Below, piece after piece: positions 21,296 through 28,999 of a DNA stretch of 64,000 nucleotides. The stretch spans positions 25,581 to 89,580 of the IMG/VR virus record IMGVR_UViG_3300012944_000025. One strand, given 5' to 3'. The stretch's first letter is position 1; each line of letters opens with the position of its first letter. The notes under the pieces are model-generated. The model was not told the origin of the DNA, searched no databases, and saw only the letters and a list, made by a program, of their open reading frames with translations. A program made the position numbers and the translations under genes. This stretch comes from a virus.

Positions 21296-22628
21296 TCGCC
21301 GAAGAATATCTTTCCGCGTCAGCTCGCGCCAGCGCCCCATCTTCGGTGTCGAGCAGCGCGCTGGCGAGCACCGCGGCCTCGCCGCGGGCGGTGCGCGCGG
21401 CCTCGCCCTTGGCCACGGCGAGGACCACCTGGAACGCCGCGAGGGTGAGCAGTCGACGGTCGATGCCGATCATCTTGTTGTCGTCGATAGGGCGGCACGC
21501 GGACTTTCCCGCGAACTCGACGACAACGTACTCGCGCGTGACCAGATTGACGACCTTCAGGACGCCGCGCTCGACCTCCGTGAGCTGCGAGGGCAGGAAC
21601 CGCGCTCGAACCTGACCCTCGAGCGACGCCTTGGCGTGCTCGGGCGACAATCCCGTCTTCGCCAGCAACTCCCGCAGCGTCGCGTTGACCATCGTGGGCT
21701 TGGCGCCGAGGCTGGTGATCTCGTCCGCCTCGGCCATGGTCGACACGGGCACCGCGTTGTCGCCGTGCTCGGCCACGAACTGCGCCTTCATGTGACCCAC
21801 GAGACGCTCGTCGGTGCGCCAGCGGAAGTGGCGGGACTCGTCCGCGTTGCTCTTCGCGAGGTCGTACGCGCGGCGGGCCAGCGCCTCTCCGGCGTGCTGG
21901 ACGTCCTTTCGCCCGCTCAGCACGCTGGCCCAGAGGTCGGACAGCGCGGTCCCCAGCGTCCACTCGTCGATCATCTGGCGATCTCGGTCGAGCTGGATGT
22001 CGCGCAGGTCGTACCCGCAGTCGAGCCGCTCGAACCTGCGGACGAACACCCCGCGGGCGTAGACCATTCCGCGCCGATCCTCCGAGAGGATCAGGGACCC
22101 CTGGTCCACCGCGACGACCTCGTCCGGGGGCGGCGGCGTCAGGAAGAGGAACAGCGGGCGCAGGGCGTCCCACACCTCCTTGGTGACGTTGTCGATGGTG
22201 ACGACGAAGTCCGGGGTCGGCGTGATCGCGCGCGAGTAGAACGTCAGCAGCTCCTGCCCGGACAGCGGGCCGTCCTCGACCCGGTCGAACGTGCACTTCC
22301 AGCTCGTGTCCGCGTTGCGAAACGCCACGGGATGCCCGGCCCGGGTGAGCGCCATGCACCCGATCGCGAAGCCCTCGCCGAAGCGCCCGCGGACGTCGCG
22401 TCCCCGCTTGCCGCTCTTGCCGAGCACCAGCAGGGTGGCGGGGTCCACGATCGTCTCGCGCGTCTTGATGACGAGCTGCGACCTCTCCTTCGAGTGCTTG
22501 ATCTCCATGGCGTTGCGCGGGTTCAGTTCCTCGGCGTCTTTGGCGTTGGAGATAAGCTCGCGGATCCCCTCCCACACGCCCCATGACCCGCAGTACTCGG
22601 TGTCGATCGTCAGCTGAATCTTCGACAT
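21261..22628 (-). CDS. GHKL-type (Hsp90/histidine-kinase-like) ATPase, 455 aa
   Basis: The N-terminus has the ATP-lid fold motifs: N-box R-E-L-I-S-N-A-K-D-A (residues 23-32, catalytic-type Glu24 and Asn28) and G2-like box G-R-F-G-E-G-F (81-87). The usual D-x-G-x-G of the G1 box is not obvious; V-D-P-A-T-L-L-V-L-G sits in its place. About 350 further residues have no recognised domain, and there is no phosphoacceptor His domain, so it is not a simple sensor kinase. Strong AGGAG before ATG 22628. Divergent from the plus operon at 22711 with palindromic elements between them. Confidence 0.78.
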   Translation of the reverse strand: MSKIQLTIDTEYCGSWGVWEGIRELISNAKDAEELNPRNAMEIKHSKERSQLVIKTRETIVDPATLLVLGKSGKRGRDVRGRFGEGFAIGCMALTRAGHPVAFRNADTSWKCTFDRVEDGPLSGQELLTFYSRAITPTPDFVVTIDNVTKEVWDALRPLFLFLTPPPPDEVVAVDQGSLILSEDRRGMVYARGVFVRRFERLDCGYDLRDIQLDRDRQMIDEWTLGTALSDLWASVLSGRKDVQHAGEALARRAYDLAKSNADESRHFRWRTDERLVGHMKAQFVAEHGDNAVPVSTMAEADEITSLGAKPTMVNATLRELLAKTGLSPEHAKASLEGQVRARFLPSQLTEVERGVLKVVNLVTREYVVVEFAGKSACRPIDDNKMIGIDRRLLTLAAFQVVLAVAKGEAARTARGEAAVLASALLDTEDGALARADAERYSSANVAKTEADQGA

Positions 22629-22644
22629 TTGAATCTCCTGGTTT

Positions 22645-22661
22645 GCTTGATTGACTCAAGC
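22645..22661. promoter_or_regulatory. 17-bp inverted repeat in divergent promoter region
   Basis: Perfect six-base arms (GCTTGA / TCAAGC) with a five-base centre TTGAC. It lies 17-33 bases upstream of the GHKL start codon and 50-66 bases upstream of the plus gene at 22711. Possible operator. Confidence 0.5.
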
Positions 22662-22672
22662 TTCGGACTGTT

Positions 22673-22687
22673 GTTTGCTGGGTAAAC
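22673..22687. promoter_or_regulatory. 15-bp palindromic element GTTTG-N5-TAAAC
   Basis: GTTTG CTGGG TAAAC, one mismatch from a perfect five-base-arm palindrome, 23 bases before the plus-strand ATG 22711. Same layout as the element at 28920-28934. Confidence 0.55.
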
Positions 22688-22710
22688 ACCTCCAGGACGG
22701 AGGGCACCCG

Positions 22711-22908
22711 ATGGCACGACCGATGAATGTCGACAAGAGAGTGGCCGCGATCGCTCAGATCACGCGGCGCACGCGGCTCAACGCCGCGAAGGCTCGGCGC
22801 ATGGCGGACGAGCTGACTCGGTTCCCCCGCGGCGGCAAGGCGCAGCGCGCGGCCGAGCGCGCCAGGGTCCTCGCCGACGGTCTCGAGCAGGCCATCAAGG
22901 CCGCCTGA
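22711..22908 (+). CDS. Small basic helical protein, 65 aa
   Basis: GGAGGG precedes ATG 22711. Ala/Arg/Lys-rich, two helices (T-R-L-N-A-A-K-A-R-R-M-A). Likely nucleic-acid binding or a structural helix pair. First gene of a three-gene plus operon ending in the dNMP kinase. Confidence 0.65.
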   Translation: MARPMNVDKRVAAIAQITRRTRLNAAKARRMADELTRFPRGGKAQRAAERARVLADGLEQAIKAA

Positions 22909-23303
22909 TGTTCCGACCCGTCAGCGCGCTGCCGTATCGCCTGGTGTCGCGGAACGCCCAGGCGCTGCTCATCCGGAGGCCGCCGGGCGGCCTGCTGGCC
23001 GACGACCTGTCGGCCTGGGACGGCCGCGTGGCCGCGTGCCTGGCCGACGTCGCCGCGCACGACCTTCGGGGCGTCGTGCGGGACGTCCTGAACAACCCCC
23101 AGATCCGGGCGATCGTGTTCGCCCACGCGCCCCGCTGCCGAGAGACCTACGCCGCGTTCTGGGCCGGGTCCGACGGGCTCGAGGGCATCGACGACGAGCA
23201 CGTCACGACGGTCCGGCAGTTCGTGGATTTGTACGACGACGACTTCGCGCTGCGCGGACCGCAGCAGCCGTTCTCTCCCACCAGAGTCATGTACCTCCGT
23301 TGA
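22908..23303 (+). CDS. Hypothetical protein, 131 aa
   Basis: ATG 22908 overlaps the upstream stop (TGATG). Alpha/beta protein (Y-R-L-V-S-R-N-A-Q-A-L-L-I, A-I-V-F-A-H). No family recognised. Sits directly before the dNMP kinase in the operon. Confidence 0.65.
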   Translation: MFRPVSALPYRLVSRNAQALLIRRPPGGLLADDLSAWDGRVAACLADVAAHDLRGVVRDVLNNPQIRAIVFAHAPRCRETYAAFWAGSDGLEGIDDEHVTTVRQFVDLYDDDFALRGPQQPFSPTRVMYLR

Positions 23304-23314
23304 AAGGACGTCAG

Positions 23315-24058
23315 ATGCAGCGCAACGTCATCGGCATCTTCGGCAAGTCGAAGTCCGGCAAGAACACCGTCGGGGACATGATCGCGTCGACGTGCAAGGG
23401 CACGGTGCAGATCGCGTTCGCCGACAAGCTCAAGTCGGTGTGCATGGAGCTGTTCGGGCTCACGAGCCAGGACCTCAACACCGACGAGGGCAAGGCCAAG
23501 CCGACCTCGCTGCCCTGCCCGACCTGTCCGATGTGCAGGAGCATCAACGTGGTCGCCGCGCCGACGATGCTCGCGTTCGCATCGTTCTATGACCAGCCGG
23601 TGGTGAACCACAAGGGCCCGCGCCAGGCCGAGTGCAAGGCGTGCGGCGCGGTGGGGTCTCCCGATTCGTTCGTCGGGTTCTGGACCCCGCGGATGATCCT
23701 GCAGCACGTTGGCACGGAGGGCATCCGCCGCGTGGATCCCCTGGCCTGGGCCCGATTCACAATGAAGACCGCCGTGACCGCTCTCGACCGAGGCGTCGAA
23801 CGTATCATGGTGGTTACCGATGGGCGATTCCGATCCGAGCTGGACGCGGTTCGCGCGGCCGGCGGCATCGCGTGGCGGCTCCGCAGGCCGGAGACCGATG
23901 ACGCGACGACGGGCATCGCGGGCCACGTCTCCGAGGTCGAGATCGACGGGATCCCGGACGGGGACTTCGACGAGGTGATCACGAACGACGGCTCGCTCGA
24001 CGACCTGTTGCACGCGGTCAAGGCAGCGCTGGCGCCTGCTCCCCCGCGCGCGGCCTGA
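23315..24058 (+). CDS. Deoxynucleoside monophosphate kinase-like protein with zinc ribbon, 247 aa
   Basis: Walker A G-K-S-K-S-G-K-N-T at residues 9-17 and F-A-D-K-L-K (about residue 35) follow the pattern of phage dNMP kinases of the T4 gp1 type, which convert dNMPs to dNDPs. An R-R-P-E-T segment and the C-terminal I-T-N-D-G-S-L are also typical. Between about residues 67 and 110 an insertion carries C-P-T-C-P-M-C and C-K-A-C-G, a probable zinc ribbon uncommon in this family. AAAGGA precedes ATG 23315. Confidence 0.82.
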   Translation: MQRNVIGIFGKSKSGKNTVGDMIASTCKGTVQIAFADKLKSVCMELFGLTSQDLNTDEGKAKPTSLPCPTCPMCRSINVVAAPTMLAFASFYDQPVVNHKGPRQAECKACGAVGSPDSFVGFWTPRMILQHVGTEGIRRVDPLAWARFTMKTAVTALDRGVERIMVVTDGRFRSELDAVRAAGGIAWRLRRPETDDATTGIAGHVSEVEIDGIPDGDFDEVITNDGSLDDLLHAVKAALAPAPPRAA

Positions 24059-24274
24059 CTATCTCAAGACGATCGTTACGATGCCCTTGCAGGGCTTGTT
24101 CTTGTCGTCTCGTCGCTGAACAGTCCCGCAGCAGGCGCACGAGTTGAAGTCGTCGTCGCGGAACTTGAACCAGCAGTGCTGGCCGGGATATCGCGCTACC
24201 CACTCGGTTTGCGACGCGCAATCCCCCGCCAGAAGGGCTTCGGCCATTCTGGCCTTCCAGACCTCGGAAGACAT
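24059..24274 (-). CDS. Cys-rich hypothetical protein, 71 aa
   Basis: ATG 24274 overlaps the upstream stop region. S-C-A-C-C-G plus an upstream H-C-W and downstream P-C-K-G could bind one metal. It is convergent with the dNMP kinase, the two stops touching. No family recognised. Confidence 0.65.
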   Translation of the reverse strand: MSSEVWKARMAEALLAGDCASQTEWVARYPGQHCWFKFRDDDFNSCACCGTVQRRDDKNKPCKGIVTIVLR

Positions 24275-24597
24275 TACTTGTCGCTGTCGTAGTGAGCCTG
24301 GGCCTCGCGGCAAATCTCGTCAAACCGATCCACGCCGCCGGGGAACGTTCGCCGCATGTGGATGGTGGCGACGGCGACGGCGAACACCTGCTGCTCGACG
24401 GAGAGCCCGCGGTTCGCCCCGTCGGTTCCCACGCGCTCCAGCAGAGCGCGGCTGAATTCGTCAGCGTTGTCGAGGTGATCGACGCTGTTGAACACCTTGG
24501 CGGCCACTGCGAGGCCCCGCGCGATCTGTTCGGGCGAGGCCGTTTGGCCGTCGCTGTACTTGACGTACTCGGATGGGATTGGGTCGAACTTGTTCAC
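24274..24597 (-). CDS. Hypothetical protein, 107 aa
   Basis: GTG 24597 overlaps the upstream stop (GTGA). Helical, acidic, no Cys. No family recognised. Confidence 0.65.
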   Translation of the reverse strand: MNKFDPIPSEYVKYSDGQTASPEQIARGLAVAAKVFNSVDHLDNADEFSRALLERVGTDGANRGLSVEQQVFAVAVATIHMRRTFPGGVDRFDEICREAQAHYDSDK

Positions 24598-24833
24598 GGC
24601 TTGTCCCTCCTCAGGGTGCACAGCTTGACGACGCCGGCGCCGGTCACGATGTGTGGCTTGGCCAGCTCGCCAGGCTCGGCCCGGCGGACACCGTCGGGGA
24701 ACGTCTGTCCCGGATGCTCGACGTTGGGATAGATCGACTGGGCGGCGCACCATCCGTGGCGCCCTTCCTTTCGATTTCCGCCGACGACGATGGGGTCGTA
24801 GTGCGCGCACGTCGTGCAGGGCTTGTCGCTCAT
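24594..24833 (-). CDS. Cys-containing hypothetical protein, 79 aa
   Basis: ATG 24833 shares ATG with the upstream stop. Begins K-P-C-T-T-C-A-H-Y; later G-W-C-A-A and L-C-T-L-R. The C-x-x-C ... C ... C order with His suggests a zinc site or an Fe-S cluster. No family recognised. Confidence 0.68.
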   Translation of the reverse strand: MSDKPCTTCAHYDPIVVGGNRKEGRHGWCAAQSIYPNVEHPGQTFPDGVRRAEPGELAKPHIVTGAGVVKLCTLRRDKP

Positions 24834-25300
24834 GTGGTCCTCAGCATGGGTGTGACTCCGTTGGCTCGCAGTATCGGCGCGAGCTTGGCGTCGCGTCCAG
24901 CGGTCATGAGGGCTCGAGCCAGCACCAGCGTCCCCTGGTTCAAAGTCATGCTGGCGAACGACACGGTGTACCGACCGCAGGACAGCGCGGCGGCCGGCTC
25001 GTCCTTGGGTAGCATGTCGTCCTGGGTGTACACCGCGCTGAGCAAGCGTTGTGCCCGGGGGAGCGAGGCCGTGGCCTTCTTGAGCGCGGTCACGCACCGG
25101 GCAAGGCGTCCGAGCGCGTCCTCCGGCTTGTTCACGTCGGTTCCGACGATCTCGATCGAGCACGAGCGGAACCGCAGGATGCAGGCCCGCGACGGACGCA
25201 GGTCCGCGTCCATGTCCTTGTCCGACAAGTCGATTCGACCCTTCGGGGGCTCGACGGGAACCGCCCGCAGTGGATCCACGATGCGCCACGGATCCTTCAC
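24830..25300 (-). CDS. Hypothetical protein, 156 aa
   Basis: GTG 25300 overlaps the upstream stop (GTGA); a TTG 13 codons earlier is less likely. Mixed alpha/beta protein with scattered Cys. No family recognised. Confidence 0.65.
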   Translation of the reverse strand: MKDPWRIVDPLRAVPVEPPKGRIDLSDKDMDADLRPSRACILRFRSCSIEIVGTDVNKPEDALGRLARCVTALKKATASLPRAQRLLSAVYTQDDMLPKDEPAAALSCGRYTVSFASMTLNQGTLVLARALMTAGRDAKLAPILRANGVTPMLRTT

Positions 25301-25518
25301 GTCCTGATTAGCATACCGGACAACGAGGTGTTTATGCAATCGATGTGGGCCAGCTCGAACTCATCGCCGATCAGGGCGTCGATGCTCTTGGTGCTCGGGT
25401 TGCGTCCGATGCCCTGCACGATCATCGCCATCTGCACGCGGTCCCCCGGAGAAAGCAGCTTCCTGCATCGCGCACAGGTGGTGGCGGGGACGCGTTGCTT
25501 GAGGATGTCGAGGGTCAC
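25297..25518 (-). CDS. Small Cys/His protein, 73 aa
   Basis: GTG 25518 begins two bases before the stop of the RNase HII gene ends. T-C-A-R-C-R near the start and A-H-I-D-C near the end resemble a zinc ribbon; H-I-D-C recalls the local D-C-M family but the second Cys pair is missing. Function unknown. Confidence 0.65.
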   Translation of the reverse strand: MTLDILKQRVPATTCARCRKLLSPGDRVQMAMIVQGIGRNPSTKSIDALIGDEFELAHIDCINTSLSGMLIRT

Positions 25519-25519
25519 G

Positions 25520-26206
25520 CTACTCCTCCATGCCAGGGATGGGACCACGCGAGGCTCGAACCGGCCCGAACGTCCTGCGATGAACCTGGTCGAGCAGGCC
25601 GTCGCGTTGCAGCTGGTCGAGGTGCTTCGGCGTGGGATACCCGCGATTCTTGTCGAATCCCCACCCCGGATACTCGCCCGCGATTCGCGTGACATGGCGG
25701 TCATGGCACGCCTTGGCCACGATCGACGCCGCGCCGATGCGCCAGTCGAGCGCGTCGCCGCCGGGAACCATGCGAACGGGGCAGGGGACGTCTGGCCTCG
25801 CGAGGTCCCCGTCAACCAGAACGAGAATCGCGTCCTTCTCGATATGGAACTTTCCGGGGTTGACCGTCATTACCAATTGCTCGACGCAGCGCTGGATGGC
25901 GAGTCGCAGAGCCTCGGGAAACACCTCCCGCAGAAGCCTGGCGTCGATCTCCGCCGCGGAACGCTCGATGATCGCGTGCGCCACCGCGGCAGCCCGGATC
26001 GCGAGGTCGAGCGCCCCGCGCTGCTCGGGTACCTTGATCTTTTTCGAGTCGTCGGCCGCCAGCGTCTTGACGCCGCGCACGCCGCGCCACGCCGTTGTCA
26101 CGCGGGGCGCGTCCGCGCGGAACGCGACCGCGGCGACCACGAGAGGGCCCGCGATCGCGCCGCACCCGACTTCGTCGACGCCAATTACATAGCGGGGTTC
26201 ACTCAC
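25520..26206 (-). CDS. rnhB: Ribonuclease HII, 228 aa
   Basis: Cleaves the RNA strand of RNA-DNA hybrids, including single embedded ribonucleotides. Motifs: G-V-D-E-V-G-C-G (catalytic Asp11-Glu12), A-A-D-D-S-K-K-I, D-G-D-L-A-R-P, G-A-A-S-I-V-A-K-A (with the family Lys), and N-R-G-Y-P-T-P-K-H ending H-R-R-T-F-G-P. This is a complete type 2 RNase H. In a phage it could remove primers or R-loops during replication by the family A polymerase. ATG 26206 overlaps the upstream stop. Confidence 0.93.
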   Translation of the reverse strand: MSEPRYVIGVDEVGCGAIAGPLVVAAVAFRADAPRVTTAWRGVRGVKTLAADDSKKIKVPEQRGALDLAIRAAAVAHAIIERSAAEIDARLLREVFPEALRLAIQRCVEQLVMTVNPGKFHIEKDAILVLVDGDLARPDVPCPVRMVPGGDALDWRIGAASIVAKACHDRHVTRIAGEYPGWGFDKNRGYPTPKHLDQLQRDGLLDQVHRRTFGPVRASRGPIPGMEE

Positions 26207-26427
26207 TTGCGAAGCCCAAGGTGTTGCATTATTGCTGCATCCATTCCGTGCTTGAATGCGAGATTCTCGGCCTTGAGGGGACTAATACCGACAAGACATG
26301 TCATGCAATTTATTTCAGCGTCTGTTTCCACGCCTACCTTATAGGCACTACATACGGTTCCCCAGGGCGCCGCTTCGTGAACTATGCCGTCTTGCTCAAT
26401 GTGTAAGCTACTTGTCGAGGTACCCAT
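26203..26427 (-). CDS. D-C-M-x-C-L family protein (N-C-M-T-C-L), 74 aa
   Basis: ATG 26427 with GAAGG upstream. Signature: D-G-I-V-H-E, V-C-S-A, then E-I-N-C-M-T-C-L-V-G, with Asn for Asp before the first terminal Cys. A helical tail of about 28 residues follows. The gene is clearly AT-richer than its neighbours, suggesting separate ancestry. Confidence 0.72.
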   Translation of the reverse strand: MGTSTSSLHIEQDGIVHEAAPWGTVCSAYKVGVETDAEINCMTCLVGISPLKAENLAFKHGMDAAIMQHLGLRK

Positions 26428-26587
26428 TGAACACCTTCCTCGGAGGGCTTCGTCTGCTGGTTAGCTTGACGGTTTTTCCGCACGGGCACGTTGCCGTCTT
26501 CTGGCCGCGCTTGGCCGCGACGCGGCGCCCGCAGGAGCAGGTGCGCACGCGCAGCCCCCGCGGCCGGCCCTGCCTGCGCGACGTCAC
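26408..26587 (-). CDS. Basic zinc-ribbon protein, 59 aa
   Basis: GTG 26587 overlaps the upstream stop (GTGA). R-T-C-S-C-G-R-R and A-T-C-P-C-G-K-T make two C-x-C-G knuckles about 12 residues apart, set in a very Arg/Lys-rich chain. Likely a nucleic-acid-binding zinc ribbon. Its last 20 bases overlap the next gene. Confidence 0.7.
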   Translation of the reverse strand: MTSRRQGRPRGLRVRTCSCGRRVAAKRGQKTATCPCGKTVKLTSRRSPPRKVFNGYLDK

Positions 26588-26832
26588 GTGTCTTCTCGAA
26601 CCACGCGATCCGCGCGCGGGCATCCCGGGTGGCCGATCACCCAGTGAACGTCGAGGGCGATCGCCAGGTTGTGCACGTGCCGAAAGCTTGCGGTCGACCT
26701 GCCGTGCTCGATCGCGGCGTACTGCGGTCGGGACAATCGAATTCTCTTAGCGAGCTGCTCCTGCGAGAGCCCGCGCGCCTCCCGAACGGCCTTCAGCTGC
26801 TTGATGAAAGTCTCGTACGGGTTCGCGCTCAT
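26584..26832 (-). CDS. Xre/Cro-type helix-turn-helix regulator, 82 aa
   Basis: Canonical HTH_3 pattern from about residue 10: L-K-A-V-R-E-A-R-G-L-S-Q-E-Q-L-A, then R-I-R-L-S-R-P-Q-Y-A-A-I-E-H-G-R-S. A DNA-binding repressor or activator. It is a candidate for binding the 15-bp palindromes, one of which lies at the start of the same minus transcript (28920-28934). It follows the helicase gene by one base. Confidence 0.88.
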   Translation of the reverse strand: MSANPYETFIKQLKAVREARGLSQEQLAKRIRLSRPQYAAIEHGRSTASFRHVHNLAIALDVHWVIGHPGCPRADRVVREDT

Positions 26833-26833
26833 G

Positions 26834-28897
26834 TCAGACCGCCTTGCGTGCGAAGTGCTTCGCGAAGAGAGGGAGATACCGCTCGCACATCTCGATGTCG
26901 GTAGTCACGAGCCCTCGAGACCAGGGGAGAGCTTGGAGCACCATGCCGCCGTACCGCTTGGTCCAGATCCTGTTGTCGAGGATGGCCAGGCAGCCCCTGT
27001 CGCCCTTCGACCTAATCAGCCGGCCGCTGCCCTGCCGGAGGTCGATCAGCATGTCCGTCATCTGTACTTCGACGAACGGGTTCGTCGACAGCTTCTCTCG
27101 CGCCTTGACGATTGGATCGTTGAGCTGCGGGAACGGCAACTTCGCGATGATGACCAGACGCAGCGCGCCGCCGACGACGTCGACGCCCTCCCAGAACGAC
27201 TTGCTTCCCACGAGGATCGAATTATCCACGCTCCGGAACTTGTCCAACGCCGCCGGCGGGTCCCCGTCCCACTCGTTGTTCCGATGGCCCTGCGCGAACG
27301 TTCGCCCGGGGAAGCGGGCCTTCAGTGCGCGCGCGAACGCGTCCAGCTCCTCGTTGGCCGTGGTCAGCACGAACGCGCCGCCGTCGGACAGCTCGACCAG
27401 GCGGACGGCGCGCTCAACGCGAAGTTTGAGCGCGTCGAGGTAGGGTCGATTCTCGTCGTCGGTGGCGTTGCGCGCCGCGCGGTTCACCTGCGCCGCATCC
27501 TTGGGCACGTACACGAATCCCTGCGCGTCGTAGTCGAACGGGCTGGCGAGCACGTCTACGATGTCCGGCTTGATGCCCGTCATCTCCTCGAGGTGCTCGA
27601 ACGACCCGTTGATCGCCAGGGTCGCGCTGGTCAGGATCTTGGTCTTCACGCCGCTGAAGAACGAGCCCATGATGCCCGCGAGGCTGACCGGCGAGCAGTA
27701 CAGCTGGAAGCCGAAGCGCTCCTCGTTGCTGCCGTAGATCGCCGTAGACCTCAGGATCTTCGCCTTGCGTTGCTCGTACTCCGCATCCTCCTCGGTCTTC
27801 CTCCTCGGCACCCGGCCCTGCGCGAGCTGGAGCCCCCGCGTCAGGTCGTCGAGCTTGCGACGCGAGCGGATCATCACCGACAGGTCCTTCTGCAGGTCAG
27901 GGCTGTAGTCGTCGATCTCGGCCTCGTCCTGGTCCTCCCCGAGGCCGAACCGCTCGAGAGTCCCGTCGACCTCGGTCCGCGCCTCGTCGAGCGCAACGAA
28001 CACCGCGTTGGTGGCCTCCTCGTCGTCGCCGAACACGGGGACCTCGCGGAGGTGCGGCTCGCGCCAGTGCGTGTTGGGGACCCGGTCGAACAGCTCGCCC
28101 CAGACGCGGACGAGCGCCGCGTTACGCGGGAACGTACTGAACGTTCCGTTCAGCTGCTCGCTGATCTGCTCGACCACCTTGCGGGACATTCGCGTGGTGA
28201 AGGCCCCGCGCACGCCGTCGGCGAGCTTGTGCGCCTCGTCAACGATCAGCACGTCGTAGGGTCCGCCCACGAGCCGGCCTTGGCCGAATCGCATCTCCAC
28301 GCCGAGCACGTGGTGGTTGATCACCACGATCTTCGACTGGGCCATCTCCTTCTTCATCCGCATGTAGCCGCAGTCCCCCGCCTGGGGGCACCTGCGCCCG
28401 ACGCAATCCTCCGCGGAGGCCTCCGGCCACCACGTCGGCGTCGCGCCGTCGTAATCGGCTCGATCACCGTGTCGGCTGTCGGCCAGGAACCGCATGTAGC
28501 CCGGGCCAGGGTTGCGCTCCTGCGCGAGCACGCGGCACGCGTAGTTGCCGTTGCCCTTGCGCGAGGTCGACACGATTTGCGGGCGCCCCTCGGCGTCGAT
28601 GAGCACCGTCTGAAGGTCCTGGCCGATCGCCTGGGCGAGCGCCGGGATGTCCTTGGTGACGATCTGGTCCTGCAACTGCTTCTTTGCCGTGGCGATGACG
28701 ATGCGACGGCGAGGCTCGAGCAGCGCCGGCAGCATGTACGCGAAGGTCTTTCCCGTGGCCACGCCAGCCTCGACGAAATAGGCGAGGCCCTCCTGGAGGG
28801 CGCGGGTGACGTTGTTGGCCATGTGGATCTGCGGGGGGCGGATCTCCCGCACGAGCCCCTGCGACGGATCCGACAGCAGGGCTATGGCGTCGCGCAT
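26834..28897 (-). CDS. DinG/XPD-like superfamily 2 helicase, 687 aa
   Basis: ATP-dependent DNA helicase of the Fe-S family. Walker A E-A-G-V-A-T-G-K-T (residues 43-51); four Cys at 121, 165, 170 and 176 in the place of the Fe-S cluster; DEAH box V-D-E-A-H-K-L (219-225); C-terminal motifs S-F-W-E-G-V-D-V and Q-G-S-G-R-L-I-R (motifs V and VI). Near full length for DinG. Such helicases unwind 5'-3', including R-loops and DNA-RNA hybrids, which matches the nearby RNase HII. AAAGGAG before ATG 28897; first gene of the minus transcript from the 28.9-kb divergent promoter. Confidence 0.92.
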   Translation of the reverse strand: MRDAIALLSDPSQGLVREIRPPQIHMANNVTRALQEGLAYFVEAGVATGKTFAYMLPALLEPRRRIVIATAKKQLQDQIVTKDIPALAQAIGQDLQTVLIDAEGRPQIVSTSRKGNGNYACRVLAQERNPGPGYMRFLADSRHGDRADYDGATPTWWPEASAEDCVGRRCPQAGDCGYMRMKKEMAQSKIVVINHHVLGVEMRFGQGRLVGGPYDVLIVDEAHKLADGVRGAFTTRMSRKVVEQISEQLNGTFSTFPRNAALVRVWGELFDRVPNTHWREPHLREVPVFGDDEEATNAVFVALDEARTEVDGTLERFGLGEDQDEAEIDDYSPDLQKDLSVMIRSRRKLDDLTRGLQLAQGRVPRRKTEEDAEYEQRKAKILRSTAIYGSNEERFGFQLYCSPVSLAGIMGSFFSGVKTKILTSATLAINGSFEHLEEMTGIKPDIVDVLASPFDYDAQGFVYVPKDAAQVNRAARNATDDENRPYLDALKLRVERAVRLVELSDGGAFVLTTANEELDAFARALKARFPGRTFAQGHRNNEWDGDPPAALDKFRSVDNSILVGSKSFWEGVDVVGGALRLVIIAKLPFPQLNDPIVKAREKLSTNPFVEVQMTDMLIDLRQGSGRLIRSKGDRGCLAILDNRIWTKRYGGMVLQALPWSRGLVTTDIEMCERYLPLFAKHFARKAV

Positions 28898-28919
28898 CGC
28901 TGGCTCCTTTCTAGATCAT

Positions 28920-28934
28920 GTTTATTCGGTAAAC
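28920..28934. promoter_or_regulatory. 15-bp perfect palindrome GTTTA-N5-TAAAC
   Basis: GTTTA TTCGG TAAAC in the 102-base divergent gap between the helicase (minus, start 28897) and the tail operon (plus, start 29000). Related elements occur at 22673, 20070 and 61167. It fits an operator or the core of a phage promoter controlling both directions. Confidence 0.6.
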
Positions 28935-28999
28935 AAGCTGGGCGTCGTGATAGGATCCGGCTCACCGATGCTTCTACCAAAGGGGAGCGAGGATTCACG

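Noticed and set aside
21319-22707. A 462-residue second minus frame over the GHKL gene
   Set aside because: Out of frame with the N-box and G2 box of the GHKL protein and lacks a ribosome-binding site.
650-26310. Short DNA string like CATGCAGTCGAC repeated many times, as a possible DNA element or protospacer-like repeat
   Set aside because: Each copy is the reverse complement of codons for V-D-C-M. Variants (CAATCGAC, CAGTCCAC, CAGTCGAT) are mostly synonymous, so selection is on the protein.
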